From Heloderma charlesbogerti (taxonomy: Eukaryota > Chordata > Lepidosauria > Squamata > Helodermatidae), in NCBI GenBank assembly GCA_026122225.1, contig JANEZZ010001410.1:124001-188000 (forward strand): DNA of 64,000 nt, given 5' to 3'. This document shows, piece by piece, positions 63,584-64,000 of the stretch. Within the stretch, counting starts at the first letter, position 1. The number at the start of each line of letters is the position of its first letter. Both the position numbers and the translations under genes were made by a program. The notes beneath the pieces were generated by a model. The model ran no database searches, was not told the DNA's origin, and saw nothing but the letters and a program-made list of their open reading frames with translations.

Positions 63584-64000
63584 GTTCAGATTTCCAGGGC
63601 CAGATGAACTGCACCCTAGAGTAATAAAGGAACTGGCAGAAGAACTCTCGGAATCACTGTCTATTGTCTTTGAGCAATCATGGAGGACGGGTGAAGTGCC
63701 AGATGACAGGAGGAGGGCTAATGTTGTTCCTATCTTCAAAAAGGGTAAAAAGGAGGAACCTGGGAACTACAGACCAGTCAGTCTGACATCAATCCCTGGT
63801 AAAATTCTGGAGCAGATGATAAAGCAATCCATCTGTAAGCATCTTGAAAACAATGCAGTGATGACTCGAAGCCAACATTCATTTGTCAAGAACAAATCCT
63901 GCCAGACGAATCTGATCTCATTTTTTGATCAGGTAACCTCCTTTGTGGACTGTGGGAATGCTGTGGACATTATATACCTCGACTTCAGCAAAGCTTTCAG
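63540..64000 (+). pseudogene. CR1 ORF2 reverse transcriptase fragment, open at window edge
   Basis: The frame with codons at 63582-63584 (GAG) reads FRFPGPDELHPRVIKELAEE, then NVVPIFKKGKKEEPGNYRPV, SLTSIPGKILEQMI and finally IIYLDFSKAF, which is RT motif A with its catalytic aspartate. It is uninterrupted to base 64000. No endonuclease domain precedes it. The YADD block and the 3' end would lie outside the window, so whether the rest is intact cannot be judged. Confidence 0.88.

Larger units (their letters stand above)
62640..64000 (+). mobile_element. CR1 LINE, 5' region, ORF1 remnant and partial ORF2; continues past the window
   Basis: A CR1 copy with an unusually complete 5' part. Two ~335-bp 5' units (AGCTGAGCTAAGCAGAGC at 62694; AGCTGAGCAAAGCAGAGC at 63029) precede an ORF1 remnant (63302-63583) that overlaps an ORF2 reverse-transcriptase frame running off the right edge. 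The ORF2 endonuclease is missing, so an internal deletion has joined ORF1 to mid-ORF2. Confidence 0.85.

Overview
The window is intergenic or intronic DNA from a vertebrate, most likely a squamate reptile (lizard or snake). The evidence is the company of repeats: RTE-BovB LINEs, CR1 LINEs with the (ATTCTATG)n tail, L2 and L1-like LINE pieces, MIR-type CORE-SINEs, a second tRNA-derived SINE, Gypsy/ERV-like solo LTRs and very many non-autonomous DNA transposons. BovB together with CR1 fits squamates best; tuatara is not excluded. I see no host gene or exon that I can defend, and no rRNA or tRNA gene. All long reading frames are either pieces of retrotransposon protein or chance frames through repeats.

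The dominant content, roughly a quarter to a third of the window, is one family of non-autonomous hAT-like elements of 0.6-1.0 kb. Their outer termini are TAGGGATG...CATCCCTA, and most copies are flanked by 8-bp target site duplications (TSDs) that can be read directly: eleven are perfect and six more match 7 of 8. The inside is built almost entirely of hairpins: stems ending in GATAGGCTACGTAAAT, stems with TAGTCTACGTAAAT, and GC-rich stems AAATGGCGGC...GCCGCCATTT, arranged so that the whole core is itself a ~480-bp palindrome. One end ('A') carries ~41-bp GC-rich tandem units; the other ('B') is a ~60-100-bp terminal palindrome. Both ends carry an outward-facing GGTAAGT, a splice-donor-like motif. 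Copies lie at 0.86-2.3, 6.6-8.1, 8.75-11.1, 16.3-17.2, 20.0-20.9, 21.8-23.8, 25.2-27.6, 34.9-38.1, 40.4-42.9, 44.7-45.1, 51.4-52.3, 58.9-59.9 and 61.7-62.5 kb. Several other element types, AT-rich or GC-rich inside, share only the TAGGGATG termini and the 8-bp TSDs, so they were probably moved by the same transposase, which is not encoded here.

Layout: 0-4.8 kb hAT copies, a tRNA-SINE split by a hAT element, and a BovB 3' fragment; 5.6-6 kb CR1; 6.6-11.1 kb nested hAT block; 11.6 kb L1-like scrap; 12.5-14.6 kb a second hairpin-array element, an inverted CR1 and older repeats; 16-17.3 kb a minisatellite-bearing inverted-repeat element split by a hAT copy; 19-27.6 kb dense hAT; 27.6-31.2 kb older repeats and apparently unique AT-rich DNA; 31.3-34.1 kb an L2 fragment holding an inverted LTR pair, then a repeat broken by a solo LTR and a SINE; 34.9-38.1 and 40.4-45.1 kb hAT; 45.2-47.7 kb a long BovB on the minus strand with endonuclease and RT remnants; 47.8-49.5 kb LTR-like sequence; 50-62.5 kb more hAT families and microsatellites; 62.6-64 kb a CR1 with tandem 5' units and ORF1 remnant running into an ORF2 reverse-transcriptase frame that is still open at the window edge.

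Nothing here forms a pathway. The biology of the window is a layered record of transposition: retroelements and older MITEs as substrate, hAT-like hairpin elements inserted into them and into each other.
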